Positions 6,535 through 15,659 of a stretch of DNA of 64,000 bases are shown in pieces. The DNA is from an uncultured Bacteroidales bacterium. Lineage in GTDB: Bacteria; Bacteroidota; Bacteroidia; Bacteroidales; P3. The first letter of the stretch is position 1; each line of letters opens with the position of its first letter. Made by a program: the position numbers and the translations under genes. The notes beneath the pieces were generated by a model, which did no database searches, was not told where the DNA came from, and worked only from the letters and a program-made list of their open reading frames with translations. The stretch is taken from positions 20,048 to 84,047 of the forward strand of contig CAJOIV010000004.1 in the NCBI GenBank assembly GCA_905234665.1, given 5' to 3'.

Positions 6535-8796
6535 TTATCTGCGACGGGGACCACGGTCGCCACCACGGCGCTCTCCGCCTTCGCGGCGGGGTCCGCGGTC
6601 GCCACCTTCGCGACGGGGACCATGACCATGGTCACCTTCGCGGCGCGGGCCACGGGTGGGCTTCTCCTCGACATAGCCTTCGGGCTTGGGAAGGAGTGCA
6701 CGGCGGCTGAGCTTGATCTTGCCGTTCTTCTCGTCGAAGGCGATGACCTTGACTTGGAACTCGTCGCCCTCTTCGATAAGGCCTTCCAGCGTGGCGGGGT
6801 GCCCCCACTCGTACTCGCTGATGTGCATCAGGCCCTCCTTGCCGGGAAGGAACTCGAGGAATGCGCCGAAGTCGACAATGGAGACCACCTTGGCAGTGTA
6901 GATGTCGCCCACCTCGGGAACGGTGCAGATGTCCTTGATCCACTTGATGGCGGCGGCAATGTCGTCTTTGTTCTGCGAGGCCACGTCGACGATTCCGAAG
7001 TCGCCTTCCTCATCGATATTGATGATGGTGTTGGTCTCGGCCTGAATCTTCTGGATGACCTCGCCACCCTTGCCGATGACAGCGCCGATGAAGTCTTTGG
7101 GTATCTTGATCTGCTCGATGCGGGGCACGAAGTCCTTGTAGTCCTCGCGGGGCTGCGGGATGGTGGCCTCGATGTGGTCGAGGATGTGGAGGCGGCCTTG
7201 GCGAGCCTGCTCGAGGGCCTTGGCCAGCACGTCGTAGCTGAGGCCGTCAACCTTGATGTCCATCTGGCAGGCGGTGATGCCGTCGCGGGTGCCGCAGACC
7301 TTGAAGTCCATGTCGCCGAGGTGGTCCTCGTCGCCGAGGATGTCGCTCAGCACGGCCCACTTGTCGCCCTTGCTGATGAGGCCCATGGCGATGCCGGCCA
7401 CCGGCTTACGGATTTTCACGCCGGCATCCATCAGCGCCATGCAGCCGGCGCAGACGGTGGCCATGCTGGAGGAGCCGTTGCTCTCGAGGATGTCGGAGAC
7501 CACGCGGATGGTGTAGGGGCATTCCTCTTCGGTGGGGAGCACCTCTTTGAGGGCGCGCCAGGCCAGATGGCCGTGGCCCACCTCGCGGCGGCTGAGGCCG
7601 CGGTTGCCCTTCACCTCGCCGGTGGCGAAGCCGGGGAAGTTGTAGTGCAGCAGGAAGCGGCGCTTGCCTTCGATGACGGCGCCGTCGATGATCTGCTCGT
7701 CGAGCTTGGTGCCGAGGGTACAGGTGCTGAGTGACTGCGTCTCGCCGCGGGTGAAGATGGCGCTGCCGTGGACGGAGGGCAGGTAGTCAACCTCGCTCCA
7801 GAGGGGACGGATTTCGTCGAGCTGACGGCCGTCCAGACGGATGTGCTCGGCCAACACCATGTCGCGCATGGCCTCGCGCTCGGTGTCGTGATAGTAGCGG
7901 TCAATCATGAACTTCACCTCGTCGGTGAGGGTCTCTTCGGTATAGTTGGCATCGATGAACTCCTGCTTGATGGCCTCGAAGCCCTCTTCGCGCAGGTGCT
8001 TGTTGGCGATGCCCTGCTTGCTGAAGTCGTAGCATTTCTGGTAGACGGCGTCGTGCAGGCGCTGGCGCAGCTCTTCGTCGTTCACCTCGTGGCAGTACTC
8101 GCGTTTCTCGGTCTTGCCGGCCTCGACGGTGAGTTCGCCGATGACGCGGCACTGGGTCTTGATGGCCTCGTGGGCGGCCTTGAGGGCGCCGATCATCACC
8201 TCTTCGGAGACCTCTTTCATTTCGCCTTCCACCATCATGATGTTCTCTTCGGTGGCGGCAACGATGAGGTCGAGGTCAGCGCGCTCGATGTCCTGCATGG
8301 GGGTGTTGATGACATACTGGCCGTCGAGGTAGCTGACGCGCACCTCGCTGACGGGACCGTTGAAGGGGATGTCGCTGACGGCGAGGGCCGATGCGGCGGC
8401 GAGGGCTGCCAGCTGGTCGGGCATGGTGTCGTGGTCGCCGCTGATGAGGGTTATCTGCACCTGCACCTCGGCGTGGAAGTTGTCGGGGAAGAGGGGACGC
8501 AGGGCGCGGTCGACCAGACGGGCGATGAGGATTTCGTGCTCGCTGGGACGGGCCTCACGCTTGAAGAAACCGCCGGGGAAGCGGCCCAGGGCGGCGTACT
8601 TCTCTTGATAGTCGACTGTCAGGGGCATGAAGTCGACATTCTCGCCCACCTCGCGCTTGGAGCACACGGTGGCGAGAAGCATGGTGTTGTTCATTCTTAC
8701 CACGGCAGAACCGTCGGCCTGCTTGGCCAACTTGCCGGTTTCGATTTCAATCATGCGGCCATCGCCGAGATCGAAAGTTTTCTTGATAATGTTCAT
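6535..8796 (-). CDS. pnp: polyribonucleotide nucleotidyltransferase (PNPase)
   Basis: Phosphorolytic 3'-5' exoribonuclease of RNA turnover. The 753-aa chain has the usual order: two RNase PH-like domains (the second carrying [16 protein letters not shown]), a KH domain with [11 protein letters not shown] and an S1 domain ([20 protein letters not shown]). It ends in an Arg/Gly-rich tail with repeated GPRREGG units, common in Bacteroidota homologues and probably RNA-binding. It starts with [13 protein letters not shown] at 8796. rpsO lies upstream in the same orientation but behind its own terminator. The leader contains a perfect hairpin just before the start codon. Confidence 0.97.
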   Translation of the reverse strand: MNIIKKTFDLGDGRMIEIETGKLAKQADGSAVVRMNNTMLLATVCSKREVGENVDFMPLTVDYQEKYAALGRFPGGFFKREARPSEHEILIARLVDRALRPLFPDNFHAEVQVQITLISGDHDTMPDQLAALAAASALAVSDIPFNGPVSEVRVSYLDGQYVINTPMQDIERADLDLIVAATEENIMMVEGEMKEVSEEVMIGALKAAHEAIKTQCRVIGELTVEAGKTEKREYCHEVNDEELRQRLHDAVYQKCYDFSKQGIANKHLREEGFEAIKQEFIDANYTEETLTDEVKFMIDRYYHDTEREAMRDMVLAEHIRLDGRQLDEIRPLWSEVDYLPSVHGSAIFTRGETQSLSTCTLGTKLDEQIIDGAVIEGKRRFLLHYNFPGFATGEVKGNRGLSRREVGHGHLAWRALKEVLPTEEECPYTIRVVSDILESNGSSSMATVCAGCMALMDAGVKIRKPVAGIAMGLISKGDKWAVLSDILGDEDHLGDMDFKVCGTRDGITACQMDIKVDGLSYDVLAKALEQARQGRLHILDHIEATIPQPREDYKDFVPRIEQIKIPKDFIGAVIGKGGEVIQKIQAETNTIINIDEEGDFGIVDVASQNKDDIAAAIKWIKDICTVPEVGDIYTAKVVSIVDFGAFLEFLPGKEGLMHISEYEWGHPATLEGLIEEGDEFQVKVIAFDEKNGKIKLSRRALLPKPEGYVEEKPTRGPRREGDHGHGPRREGGDRGPRREGGERRGGDRGPRRR

Positions 8797-8823
8797 TTTT
8801 CCTTTGTTGTTTTATAATCCGCA

Positions 8824-8846
8824 GCTGTGCGAACCGTTCGCACAGC
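8824..8846 (-). promoter_or_regulatory. hairpin in the pnp leader
   Basis: Perfect 10-bp stem GCTGTGCGAA / TTCGCACAGC with a 3-nt loop, 27 bp upstream of the pnp ATG. In enterobacteria pnp is autoregulated through a leader hairpin cut by RNase III; a similar role here is only an analogy. Confidence 0.5.
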
Positions 8847-8961
8847 CTATTCGTTACAATTCATTTTTCTCCGGACAAAATAAAGGTGATTTTGCGCTAC
8901 CGTCAGACTTTCAGTCATCTATATCACATCCTCGCGCTTTTTTGTTGTTCTAAAGAATGTG

Positions 8962-8969
8962 CAAAGATA
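8962..8969 (-). promoter_or_regulatory. -7 box TATCTTTG of pnp
   Basis: TAnnTTTG match on the minus strand, giving a leader of about 160 nt for pnp. Confidence 0.6.
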
Positions 8970-9011
8970 CTCTTTTTTTTCGATATGACGGAATTTATTC
9001 TGCCGATGCAT

Positions 9012-9043
9012 AAAAAAAGGGTCCCCACAGAACGCAGGGACCC
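9012..9043 (-). terminator. rho-independent terminator of rpsO
   Basis: Stem GGGTCCC / GGGACCC (9037-9043 with 9019-9025) followed on the minus strand by a run of seven T. It lies 30 bp after the rpsO stop. Confidence 0.85.
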
Positions 9044-9073
9044 CAACCATAACCAAATAAATATGAAAAACTA

Positions 9074-9343
9074 TTACTTGCGGAGGTTAAGCTTCTTGAT
9101 GATGGAACGGTAGCGCTCGATGTCGTTGGCCTTGAGGTAGTCGAGCAGACGGCGGCGCTTGCCGACGAGACCCACCAGGGCGCGTTCGCTCACCTGGTCC
9201 TTCTTGTTCTGCTTCATCAGCTCGGTGAGGTGCTGGATGCGATAGGTGAACAGAGCAATCTGAGCCTCGGTCGAGCCAGTGTCCCGAGCGTTCTTGCCAT
9301 ACTCAGCGAAGATTTCCTGTTTCTTTTCTTTTGTCAGATACAT
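9074..9343 (-). CDS. rpsO: 30S ribosomal protein S15
   Basis: 89-aa uS15, binds 16S rRNA early in small-subunit assembly. The chain MYLTKEKKQEIF ... GSTEAQIALFTYRI ... HRL-like HLTELMKQNKKD ... LVGKRRRLLDYL is typical. The frame is open further upstream to 9391, but a -7 box at 9389-9396 places the transcript start near 9383, so ATG 9343 is the start. It has its own promoter and terminator and is followed by pnp, the same gene order as in many bacteria. Confidence 0.97.
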   Translation of the reverse strand: MYLTKEKKQEIFAEYGKNARDTGSTEAQIALFTYRIQHLTELMKQNKKDQVSERALVGLVGKRRRLLDYLKANDIERYRSIIKKLNLRK

Positions 9344-9388
9344 GTTTGTTTTGCTTTTTTCGTGTTCTTTCTCTCGTGATTTCGGCTG

Positions 9389-9396
9389 CAAAAGTA
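9389..9396 (-). promoter_or_regulatory. -7 box TACTTTTG of rpsO
   Basis: TAnnTTTG match about 46 bp before ATG 9343. It decides against the longer rpsO start. Confidence 0.65.
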
Positions 9397-9608
9397 CAAC
9401 TTATTTTTCATTCGGCAATCATTTTTCTGCCAAAAATCGCACTTTTAACTCTTGTTATGAATTTTCGCAGCCTTTCCTTTTGTCTTTTTGCTGCTCGTAT
9501 CGCTTTATGACACAACTCTCAATGCGCTTTTCGTGGTATTGCGCATGTTATTATGCGCCGAAGGGCCTTCCGTGGTGCATTTGGCTTGCAAAACGCGCTG
9601 CCGAGAGT

Positions 9609-10670
9609 CTATTTTTCCTTTTTTGCACATCTCTCAAGACTGCATGAAAGCAGGTTCCCCTCGTCGTCGTACAGGTGTAGGCCGTTCCCCTCGCAGTAGC
9701 GGTAGACCTTGCAGTCGGCACATTGCCCCTTGCGGGTCCAACGGCGGTCGCGGTAGGGTTGGAAGCGGTTCTCCCACACCTCCCACAGGCTGTCGCGGTA
9801 GATGTTTCCCTGGTACATGTGGCTGCGGATGCTGGTGCATCCCGAGATGCTTCCGTCGCAAAGGATGGAGGCCACCTCGATGCCCGCATGGCAGTAGAAG
9901 TAGGAATCGCGCACCTTGCGCTCGTAGGGTCCCAGATAGCCCTCGCAGGCGTAGTTGCACACGATGCGGCCTTCTTCTCTCGTCTTCTTCACAAAGTCCA
10001 GCACCCCTCGGAATTGCTCGTTGCTCAGCTGCAGTTCGGGGTCGTGGGCCGCCCGTCCCATGGGGAAGATGGCAAAGATGCGCCACCTCTGGCAGCCGAG
10101 TGAGATAAGGTGTTCCTTGAGTTGCTCCAGCTGGTCATAGTTGCGTGGGTTGACACAGGTCACCACATCCCACAGCAGCCCTTGCTGTTGTCCCAGCAGG
10201 GCGATGGCGCGCGAGGCGCGGGCAAAGCTCCCCGGCATCTGCCTCATCCAGTTGTGTTCCTCTTCCAGGCCGTCGAGGCTGATGGTGATGGAGTGCATGC
10301 CGCTGTCCAGAAGGCCTCGCAGTTTCTTCTCGTCCACCAGCCAGCCGTTGCTGACGATGCCCCAGGGGAACTCGCGGCGGTTCAGTTCGCGCCCGCATTC
10401 CTCGAGGTCGGGGCGCAGCAAGGCTTCTCCGCCGGTGAAAATAATAAACACCTCATGGGGGTTCACATGGGGCGTGATGTCGTCAATGGCTCGGAAGAAA
10501 TCCTCGGCGGGCATGTCGGGCACCGTGCTGCTCACCTTGCAGTCGCTCCCGCAGTGCCGGCAGTGCATGTTGCAGCGCAGGGTGCACTCCCAGAAGAGCG
10601 TCCGGAGCGGGTGCATTCGGGCGTTGTTGTGCCGATAGGCGCGCCATATTTCCTGCCTTATATCCATCAT
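9609..10670 (-). CDS. radical SAM/SPASM enzyme of the rSAM/lipoprotein system
   Basis: 353-aa radical SAM protein with the 4Fe-4S motif CTLRCNMHCRHC near the N-terminus, an FTGGEALLRPD block and a Cys-rich C-terminal SPASM region (CHAGIEVAS, GCTS, CADCKVYRYCEGN, SCSLERC). A GTG at 10694 would add eight residues; the ATG at 10670 is chosen. The gene encoding a small lipoprotein with a conserved MYGVPTMNF segment lies directly upstream. I recall this pair as the TIGRFAM 'rSAM/lipoprotein system' of Bacteroidales, whose substrate and product are unknown. Inference: the enzyme modifies the lipoprotein or a molecule it carries. Confidence 0.85.
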   Translation of the reverse strand: MMDIRQEIWRAYRHNNARMHPLRTLFWECTLRCNMHCRHCGSDCKVSSTVPDMPAEDFFRAIDDITPHVNPHEVFIIFTGGEALLRPDLEECGRELNRREFPWGIVSNGWLVDEKKLRGLLDSGMHSITISLDGLEEEHNWMRQMPGSFARASRAIALLGQQQGLLWDVVTCVNPRNYDQLEQLKEHLISLGCQRWRIFAIFPMGRAAHDPELQLSNEQFRGVLDFVKKTREEGRIVCNYACEGYLGPYERKVRDSYFYCHAGIEVASILCDGSISGCTSIRSHMYQGNIYRDSLWEVWENRFQPYRDRRWTRKGQCADCKVYRYCEGNGLHLYDDEGNLLSCSLERCAKKEK

Positions 10671-10691
10671 AAAAGTTTGCTGGATTCCGCC

Positions 10692-10739
10692 CACTCCTCC
10701 CCTAAGTTAGGGGAGGCGGCCCGAAGGGCCGGAGGAGTG
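10692..10739. repeat. palindromic repeat element, copy 4 (48-bp core form)
   Basis: Complete short form: outer arms CACTCCTCC / GGAGGAGTG, inner CTCCCCTAAGTTAGGGGAG and a GGCCCGAAGGGCC hairpin. It is nearly identical to the copy at 52099-52146. It lies between the lipoprotein stop and the radical SAM start. Confidence 0.9.
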
Positions 10740-10747
10740 TGCCTTTC

Positions 10748-10796
10748 AATTCTCAATTCTCAATTTTCAATTTTCAATTCTCAATTCTCAATTCTC
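10748..10796 (-). repeat. heptamer tandem repeat (AATTCTC/AATTTTC type)
   Basis: Seven 7-bp units between the lipoprotein and radical SAM genes. The first unit encodes the last residue and stop codon of the lipoprotein (KEN-stop). Confidence 0.85.
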
Positions 10797-11342
10797 CTTC
10801 TCCACCACCACGTCCTCCACCTTCTCTCGGGTGCCCATGTTCCAGCCCTGTCGGGCCTGCGTCTGGGCGGCTTCGCGGTAGTCTATGTCCAACAGCATGT
10901 TCTTGTACTGGCCGTTCTCGGCGCCGTCGATGTCGCGGATAATCAACTGCTGCTTATCGGCGGGGGTGTCTGAGGTCCGCACCATATAGTTGCCCTCGGC
11001 GTCGGTGGTGTCCGACGACTGGTGGATGTAGCTCTGGACATAGGGGTTGTCCTCGTGCATGTCGTCGGGCATGATGTCCACGTTGCGGTTCAGAAGGATG
11101 ACCTGCAGGCCCTTCACAGGCTTGCCGTCGTCGTTAGTTATCTTGCCTTTCACCACGAAGTTCATCGTCGGCACGCCATACATCACCACCACGGGGTCGC
11201 GGGGCTTGGGGGTGTCCACCTGCGGCTCCTCGGCAGGCTGGGGAGTGGCGGCATTCTTTGTGCTGTGGCATGCGCTGAGGCCCAATGCCCCCACAAGGGT
11301 CATCAGCAGCCAGTTCTTCAGTTTCAGGATGCGTATCTTCAT
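10788..11342 (-). CDS. lipoprotein of the rSAM/lipoprotein system
   Basis: 184-aa secreted lipoprotein: positively charged N-terminus, hydrophobic core and lipobox LSAC with Cys25. It then has a Pro-rich linker and a single small beta-sandwich domain beginning VMYGVPTMNFVVKGKI and resembling carboxypeptidase regulatory-like folds (DDGKPVKGLQVILLNR). MYGVP and the following segment are the parts I recall as conserved among radical SAM-associated lipoproteins. It is followed by the radical SAM gene in the same orientation, separated only by repeats. It probably resides at the inner leaflet of the outer membrane or on the surface. Confidence 0.8.
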   Translation of the reverse strand: MKIRILKLKNWLLMTLVGALGLSACHSTKNAATPQPAEEPQVDTPKPRDPVVVMYGVPTMNFVVKGKITNDDGKPVKGLQVILLNRNVDIMPDDMHEDNPYVQSYIHQSSDTTDAEGNYMVRTSDTPADKQQLIIRDIDGAENGQYKNMLLDIDYREAAQTQARQGWNMGTREKVEDVVVEKEN

Positions 11343-11417
11343 ATTGAAGATAACGTCGCCGCCGGCGTATTATTGTACGCGCAAGGAAATAAATAGGAGA
11401 GGAATTTCCCCTTCCCG

Positions 11418-12077
11418 TCAGTCGAGAAGTCTGGCTATCTGTCTTTCTGTGGCTTGGGGAAGGATACCGTGGAGATGGACATACAGGCGCTCGCGGCTTT
11501 CTTCGGGAGTGCGGCTGCAATGACAGGCATCGCGTCCGAAAAGGTGTTCCGGGGTGGTGAGCAGCGCCCATCCCCAGCCATAGCTGTTGCCGTAGCGGTC
11601 TTTGGGGTAGACGAAGTCTTCCGTGACCACGCGGCACGACATCTGGAGGCGGGTGACGTAGGCGTCGAACCGGCTGCGCATCTTGGGACCGTCGAATCCG
11701 CAGGCGGAGCGCAGCTCGCGGGTGATCATGCTGCCGTTGACTCGCAGGATGTCCAGCACGACCCCCTCGACACTCTCCTCGTCGGGCTCGGGATGCTTGG
11801 CACGGCGGTAGTTGCAGAGGTCGGGCCACCATTCCATGGTGACGAAGCCCGCCTTGCCGTTGAAGAACTTGCCGTAGGCGAAGCCCCCTTCCGTGACCAT
11901 CGGCCCTTTCCACTGCCACAGAGGCCACTCCCAGCCGCCGTCGTCGAGGCGCACATAGCGGCATTCGGGTGCCACCAGTTCGTCGGCCGAGAAGCCGGGG
12001 ATGCCGCTGTCGAGCAACGGCACAAGGCCTATCTGCTGTATGGCCTCCATCAAGTCGGGACAGTTTCGTATTGCCAT
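11418..12077 (-). CDS. AlkZ-related protein (winged-helix, possible DNA glycosylase relative)
   Basis: 219-aa cytosolic protein with WEWPLWQWKGP, GFVTMEWWPDLCNYRR and a C-terminal WGWALLTTPE segment, the pattern of short proteins annotated as AlkZ-related (HTH_42 superfamily relatives). The QxQ active motif of true AlkZ glycosylases is not evident, so DNA repair activity is doubtful. ATG 12077 is preferred to TTG 12083, which falls in a repeat. It lies 16 bp downstream of the aromatic biosynthesis gene, probably in one transcript. Function unknown. Confidence 0.65.
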   Translation of the reverse strand: MAIRNCPDLMEAIQQIGLVPLLDSGIPGFSADELVAPECRYVRLDDGGWEWPLWQWKGPMVTEGGFAYGKFFNGKAGFVTMEWWPDLCNYRRAKHPEPDEESVEGVVLDILRVNGSMITRELRSACGFDGPKMRSRFDAYVTRLQMSCRVVTEDFVYPKDRYGNSYGWGWALLTTPEHLFGRDACHCSRTPEESRERLYVHLHGILPQATERQIARLLD

Positions 12078-12079
12078 TT

Positions 12080-12114
12080 TCAAATTTCAACTTTCAACTC
12101 TCAACTTTCAACTC
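12080..12114 (-). repeat. heptamer tandem repeat (TTTCAAC/TCTCAAC type)
   Basis: Five 7-bp units spanning the end of the DAHP synthase-chorismate mutase gene and the gap before the AlkZ-like start. The repeat encodes the C-terminal residues ELKVES and the stop codon. Confidence 0.85.
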
Positions 12115-13143
12115 CCTCTGCACGAGGATGCTCTCCGCGTGGATCTTCTCGAAGATGCCTTTCACAAACTCTTCCGTCAGCCCCAGTTCTTTACCGTCGG
12201 CCAGATGTTGCTGCAGAAGACTGTCCCACCGCTTGGGTTGGAAGAGGGCCATGTTTGACTCTCTCTTCACGTCGGCTATCTTCCGCACCACGCCGAACCG
12301 CTCGGCGCACAACTCCAGCATCTGCCGGTCCAGGCGGTCTATCTCGCTGCGTAGCAGTCCTAACCGCACATCGGGTGTCGCCTCTGCCGTCTGCCGCACC
12401 ACAAGTCCTCTGATCAGTTCTTCCAGCGCCGTGGGCGTTATCTGCTGCCGCCCGTCGGTCAAAGCCTCCTCGGGTGCTGGGTGCACTTCGACCATCAGGC
12501 CGTCAAAGCCCATGTCGAGAGCCGTCTGCGACAGCTCCCCAATCAGCTCCTGCCGCCCGGCGATGTGGCTCGGGTCGCACAGCATGGGCACCTCCGGCAT
12601 CCGGCGCCGCAACTCGATGGGCACCTCCCATAGGGGAGTGTTCCTGTACCTTTGGTTGTGCAGCATCGCAAAGCCCCGGTGCACGGCCATGATGTCTCTC
12701 AGCCCTACCGTGCGGCATCGTTCGATGGCGCCTGCCCACAACTCCACGTCGGGACTCGGGGCGTTCTTCACCAATACAAGGACTTCCGTCCCGCGCAGCA
12801 CCTCGGTCACTTCCTGCACAAGGAAGGGGTTCGCCGTCGTCCGGGCTCCAATCCACAAGGCGTCCACCCCGTGGCTCAGGGCCGTCTCCACATGTTCGGG
12901 GCGCGCCACCTCGCAGCAGAACCTCACTTCGGGCCTCGTATTCTTCACCTCTTCCATCCACCGCAGTGCCTCCTCGCCAAGGCCTTCAAAGCCACCGGGA
13001 TGCGTCCGCGGCTTCCATACCCCGCAACGCACCAGCCGCACCTGCGGCACGCGCGTCAGCGCCTCCGTCACAGCCTCCAGCCTCTCCAGGCTCTCCACGC
13101 TGCACGGCCCTGCTACGATATAGGGTTTGTCCTTGCTTTCCAT
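12094..13143 (-). CDS. bifunctional DAHP synthase / chorismate mutase
   Basis: 349-aa fusion of class I-beta 3-deoxy-7-phosphoheptulonate synthase (first ~260 residues; YIVAGPCSVES, GVWKPRTHPGGFEG, DPSHIAGRQE) to an AroQ-type chorismate mutase (last ~90 residues; LRSEIDRLDRQMLELCAERF). It catalyses the first step of the shikimate pathway and the branch step to prephenate, an arrangement standard in Bacteroidota that allows prephenate feedback. A TTG at 13152 lies in the T-run of the rpmA terminator, so ATG 13143 is used. The last residues are encoded by a heptamer repeat. Confidence 0.93.
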   Translation of the reverse strand: MESKDKPYIVAGPCSVESLERLEAVTEALTRVPQVRLVRCGVWKPRTHPGGFEGLGEEALRWMEEVKNTRPEVRFCCEVARPEHVETALSHGVDALWIGARTTANPFLVQEVTEVLRGTEVLVLVKNAPSPDVELWAGAIERCRTVGLRDIMAVHRGFAMLHNQRYRNTPLWEVPIELRRRMPEVPMLCDPSHIAGRQELIGELSQTALDMGFDGLMVEVHPAPEEALTDGRQQITPTALEELIRGLVVRQTAEATPDVRLGLLRSEIDRLDRQMLELCAERFGVVRKIADVKRESNMALFQPKRWDSLLQQHLADGKELGLTEEFVKGIFEKIHAESILVQRELKVES

Positions 13144-13150
13144 GTTTGTC

Positions 13151-13175
13151 AAAAAAAGCGCACCGTCTGGTGCGC
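13151..13175 (-). terminator. rho-independent terminator after rpmA
   Basis: Stem GCGCACC / GGTGCGC with a 4-nt loop followed by seven T on the minus strand. The downstream aromatic gene begins only 8 bp later, so it may also act as an attenuator with read-through. Confidence 0.8.
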
Positions 13176-13206
13176 CTTTAGTTGCTGTTACGTTGGGAGG
13201 GTCCCT

Positions 13207-13473
13207 TTATTCTGCTGCCTCGGCGGGGATGACAGAGACATAGGAACGGTCCTCGCGGCCTTTCTTGAAATGGACGGTGCCGTCGCAAAGGGCGAAGAGA
13301 GTGTGGTCTCTGCCCATGCCGACGTTCTGGCCGGGGTTGTGGACGGTGCCGCGCTGACGCACGATAATGTTACCGGCAATGCACTTCTGACCGCCAAAGA
13401 TTTTCACGCCTAAGCGTTTGCTTTCGGATTCACGACCGTTACTGGAACTACCAACACCTTTTTTGTGTGCCAT
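13207..13473 (-). CDS. rpmA: 50S ribosomal protein L27
   Basis: 88-aa bL27. It begins [16 protein letters not shown], directly mature as in lineages without N-terminal cleavage, and contains [17 protein letters not shown]. It is located at the base of the central protuberance near the peptidyl-transferase centre. It follows rplU by 33 bp in a standard rplU-rpmA operon and ends before a terminator. Confidence 0.97.
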   Translation of the reverse strand: MAHKKGVGSSSNGRESESKRLGVKIFGGQKCIAGNIIVRQRGTVHNPGQNVGMGRDHTLFALCDGTVHFKKGREDRSYVSVIPAEAAE

Positions 13474-13506
13474 ACTATCGTTGTTTTAAAAGGTTCTACA
13501 CTCGGG

Positions 13507-13815
13507 TTAGTTGATGCTATCGATTTTAATCTGGGTCAGATAGTCGCGGTGGCCGTTCATCTTCTGATAGCCCTTGCGGCGAATCTTCTTGAAGACCAAA
13601 ACCTTCTCACCCTTGAGGTGCTTCAGCACGGTGGCCTTCACGTTAGCACCGGCGATGTAAGGCTTGCCAACCTCGACATTGCCGTCATTGTCTTTCAGCA
13701 TCACGGTGTCAAAAGAAACCTCGCTACCCTCTTCATTCTGCAGACGGTTGACGAAAATCTTCTGATCTTGGGAGACCTTGAATTGCTTTCCTGCGATTTC
13801 TACGATTGCGTACAT
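13507..13815 (-). CDS. rplU: 50S ribosomal protein L21
   Basis: 102-aa bL21 with MYAIVEIAGKQFKVSQ at the start and KIRRKGYQKMNGHRDYLTQIKI near the end, the usual rRNA-binding loop. First gene of the rplU-rpmA operon, with a -7 box 66 bp upstream. Confidence 0.97.
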   Translation of the reverse strand: MYAIVEIAGKQFKVSQDQKIFVNRLQNEEGSEVSFDTVMLKDNDGNVEVGKPYIAGANVKATVLKHLKGEKVLVFKKIRRKGYQKMNGHRDYLTQIKIDSIN

Positions 13816-13880
13816 TTGTCTATTGTTTTATGTTTGTTTTTACTGCTTTTAGAGCCCATTCCGGGCCGCAAAACGGAGTG

Positions 13881-13888
13881 CAAAAGTA
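13881..13888 (-). promoter_or_regulatory. -7 box TACTTTTG of rplU-rpmA
   Basis: TAnnTTTG match. The ~250 bp between this and the divergent hsdM promoter hold no convincing gene. Confidence 0.65.
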
Positions 13889-14106
13889 CTACTTTTTCCC
13901 GGACTGACCAAATATTTTGTGAATAAATCTGTTAGTTTGCTGTATATCAGAGGGAATAATTTCTTCTCTCCTTGGCTGGAGAATACGCAAAACGCCCTTT
14001 TTAATCCTCTTTTCCCCGAAAATTGGCCTCTTCTTAATGCACCGTATTTCCATGGTGAAGGTAGGCTGGCGTATTTTTTTTTTTTCGCCATGTCGCAAAT
14101 AAAACG

Positions 14107-14114
14107 TATCTTTG
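14107..14114 (+). promoter_or_regulatory. -7 box TATCTTTG of type I locus 1
   Basis: TAnnTTTG match 23 bp before the hsdM ATG, giving a short leader of about 16 nt. Confidence 0.65.
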
Positions 14115-14136
14115 CACTTTATTTCAAAGAAGCATT

Positions 14137-15657
14137 ATGGCAAAGATGAAGCAACAGGTGGAAGAACCTTTAGAAAAGCAATTATGGAAAGCGGCCGACA
14201 AACTACGCAAGAATATTGATGCAGCAGAATACAAACATGTTGTGCTTGGATTGATATTCCTGCGTTATATCTCCTTGTCGTTTGAGCAGTTGTATAAGGA
14301 GTTGCTCAAGCAGCAGGCCGAGGGCGCCGACCCCGAAGACCGTGATGAATATGCAGCCGAGAATGTCTTCTACGTTCCAGCCAATGCACGATGGAGCTAT
14401 CTGGTGTCGAAGGCCAAGAATCCGCAGATAGGCAAGTGCATTGACGATGCCATGGACGTTATAGAGCGTGAGAATAAGTCGCTGAAAGGCGTGCTGCCCA
14501 AGGTGTTCGCCCGTCCGAATCTTGACCCTGCCTCACTTGGCGAACTGATTGACTTGATAGGTAATTCCACTTTGCAGAACACCAGCACCAACAGTGCCGA
14601 CCTCTTGGGGCATGTGTTCGAGTATTTCCTTGGCGAGTTTGCCTTGGCCGAGGGCAAGAAAGGGGGACAGTTCTACACACCCCGCAGCGTCGTTGAGTTG
14701 CTGGTTACCATGTTGGAGCCTTACCGCGGACGGGTGTTTGACCCTTGTTGTGGATCTGGTGGTATGTTTGTCCAGAGCGAGAAGTTTGTGCGCGAGCATC
14801 AAGGACGGATAGAGAATATCTCCATCTTCGGACAGGAGAGCAACCAGACCACATGGCGCCTTTGCAGGATGAACCTGGCCATCCGTGGCATCGATGCCTC
14901 TCAGGTGAAATGGAATAACGAGGGTTCCTTCCTCAACGACGCCCACAAGGATGTCAAGGCCGACTTCGTTATCGCCAATCCGCCCTTCAACGACAGCGAC
15001 TGGAGCGGCGACCAACTGCGCGGCGATGCCCGTTGGCAGTATGGTGTGCCGCCCGCCGGCAATGCCAACTTTGCGTGGATACAGCACTTTATCTACCATC
15101 TCGCTCCGTCGGGTCAGGCGGGATTTGTGTTGGCCAAAGGGTCTCTGACTTCCAAAACGGGTGGCGAGGGCGATATCCGCAAGACTCTTATCGACAAAGG
15201 CCTTGTCGCTTGCATCGTCAACTTGCCTGCCAAACTCTTCCTCAATACACAGATTCCCGCCTGCCTTTGGTTCGTCACCCGCAACCGTCAGAAAAGGGCT
15301 GGTGAGATACTTTTCATCGACGCCCGCAATATGGGTCGCCTCATCAACCGCCGCACGCGCGAGCTGACCGAGGAGGACATCCGCACCATTGCCGACACCT
15401 ACCACTGTTGGCGCGACGAGTCTAAGGACTATGCCGATGTGCCGGGCTTCTGTGCCTCGGTGCCCGTCAGTCGTGTGGCCGAACTGGACTATGTGCTCAC
15501 CCCCGGCCGTTATGTCGGCCTGCCCGAAGAGGAAGACGACTTCAACTTCGCCGAACGCTTCACTGCCCTCCGCGCCGAGTTCGAAGAACAGCTCAAAGAA
15601 GAGGAACGACTGAACAAAGTGATATTGGAGAATTTGAGCAAGATAAAGATTGACTGA
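14137..15657 (+). CDS. hsdM: type I restriction-modification DNA methyltransferase, locus 1
   Basis: 506-aa N6-adenine methyltransferase subunit. An N-terminal helical HsdM_N domain (residues ~10-150) is followed by the methylase domain with SAM-binding motif I DPCCGSGGMF and catalytic NPPF. It acts with HsdS to methylate one adenine in each half of a bipartite site and with HsdR to cut unmodified DNA. First gene of a plus-strand operon; the AlbA-like gene starts 2 bp after its stop. Confidence 0.95.
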   Translation: MAKMKQQVEEPLEKQLWKAADKLRKNIDAAEYKHVVLGLIFLRYISLSFEQLYKELLKQQAEGADPEDRDEYAAENVFYVPANARWSYLVSKAKNPQIGKCIDDAMDVIERENKSLKGVLPKVFARPNLDPASLGELIDLIGNSTLQNTSTNSADLLGHVFEYFLGEFALAEGKKGGQFYTPRSVVELLVTMLEPYRGRVFDPCCGSGGMFVQSEKFVREHQGRIENISIFGQESNQTTWRLCRMNLAIRGIDASQVKWNNEGSFLNDAHKDVKADFVIANPPFNDSDWSGDQLRGDARWQYGVPPAGNANFAWIQHFIYHLAPSGQAGFVLAKGSLTSKTGGEGDIRKTLIDKGLVACIVNLPAKLFLNTQIPACLWFVTRNRQKRAGEILFIDARNMGRLINRRTRELTEEDIRTIADTYHCWRDESKDYADVPGFCASVPVSRVAELDYVLTPGRYVGLPEEEDDFNFAERFTALRAEFEEQLKEEERLNKVILENLSKIKID

Positions 15658-15659
15658 TT

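Noticed and set aside
13849..14098. Minus-strand frames upstream of rplU
   Set aside because: They run across the rplU -7 box and low-complexity T/A tracts; no homology or start context.
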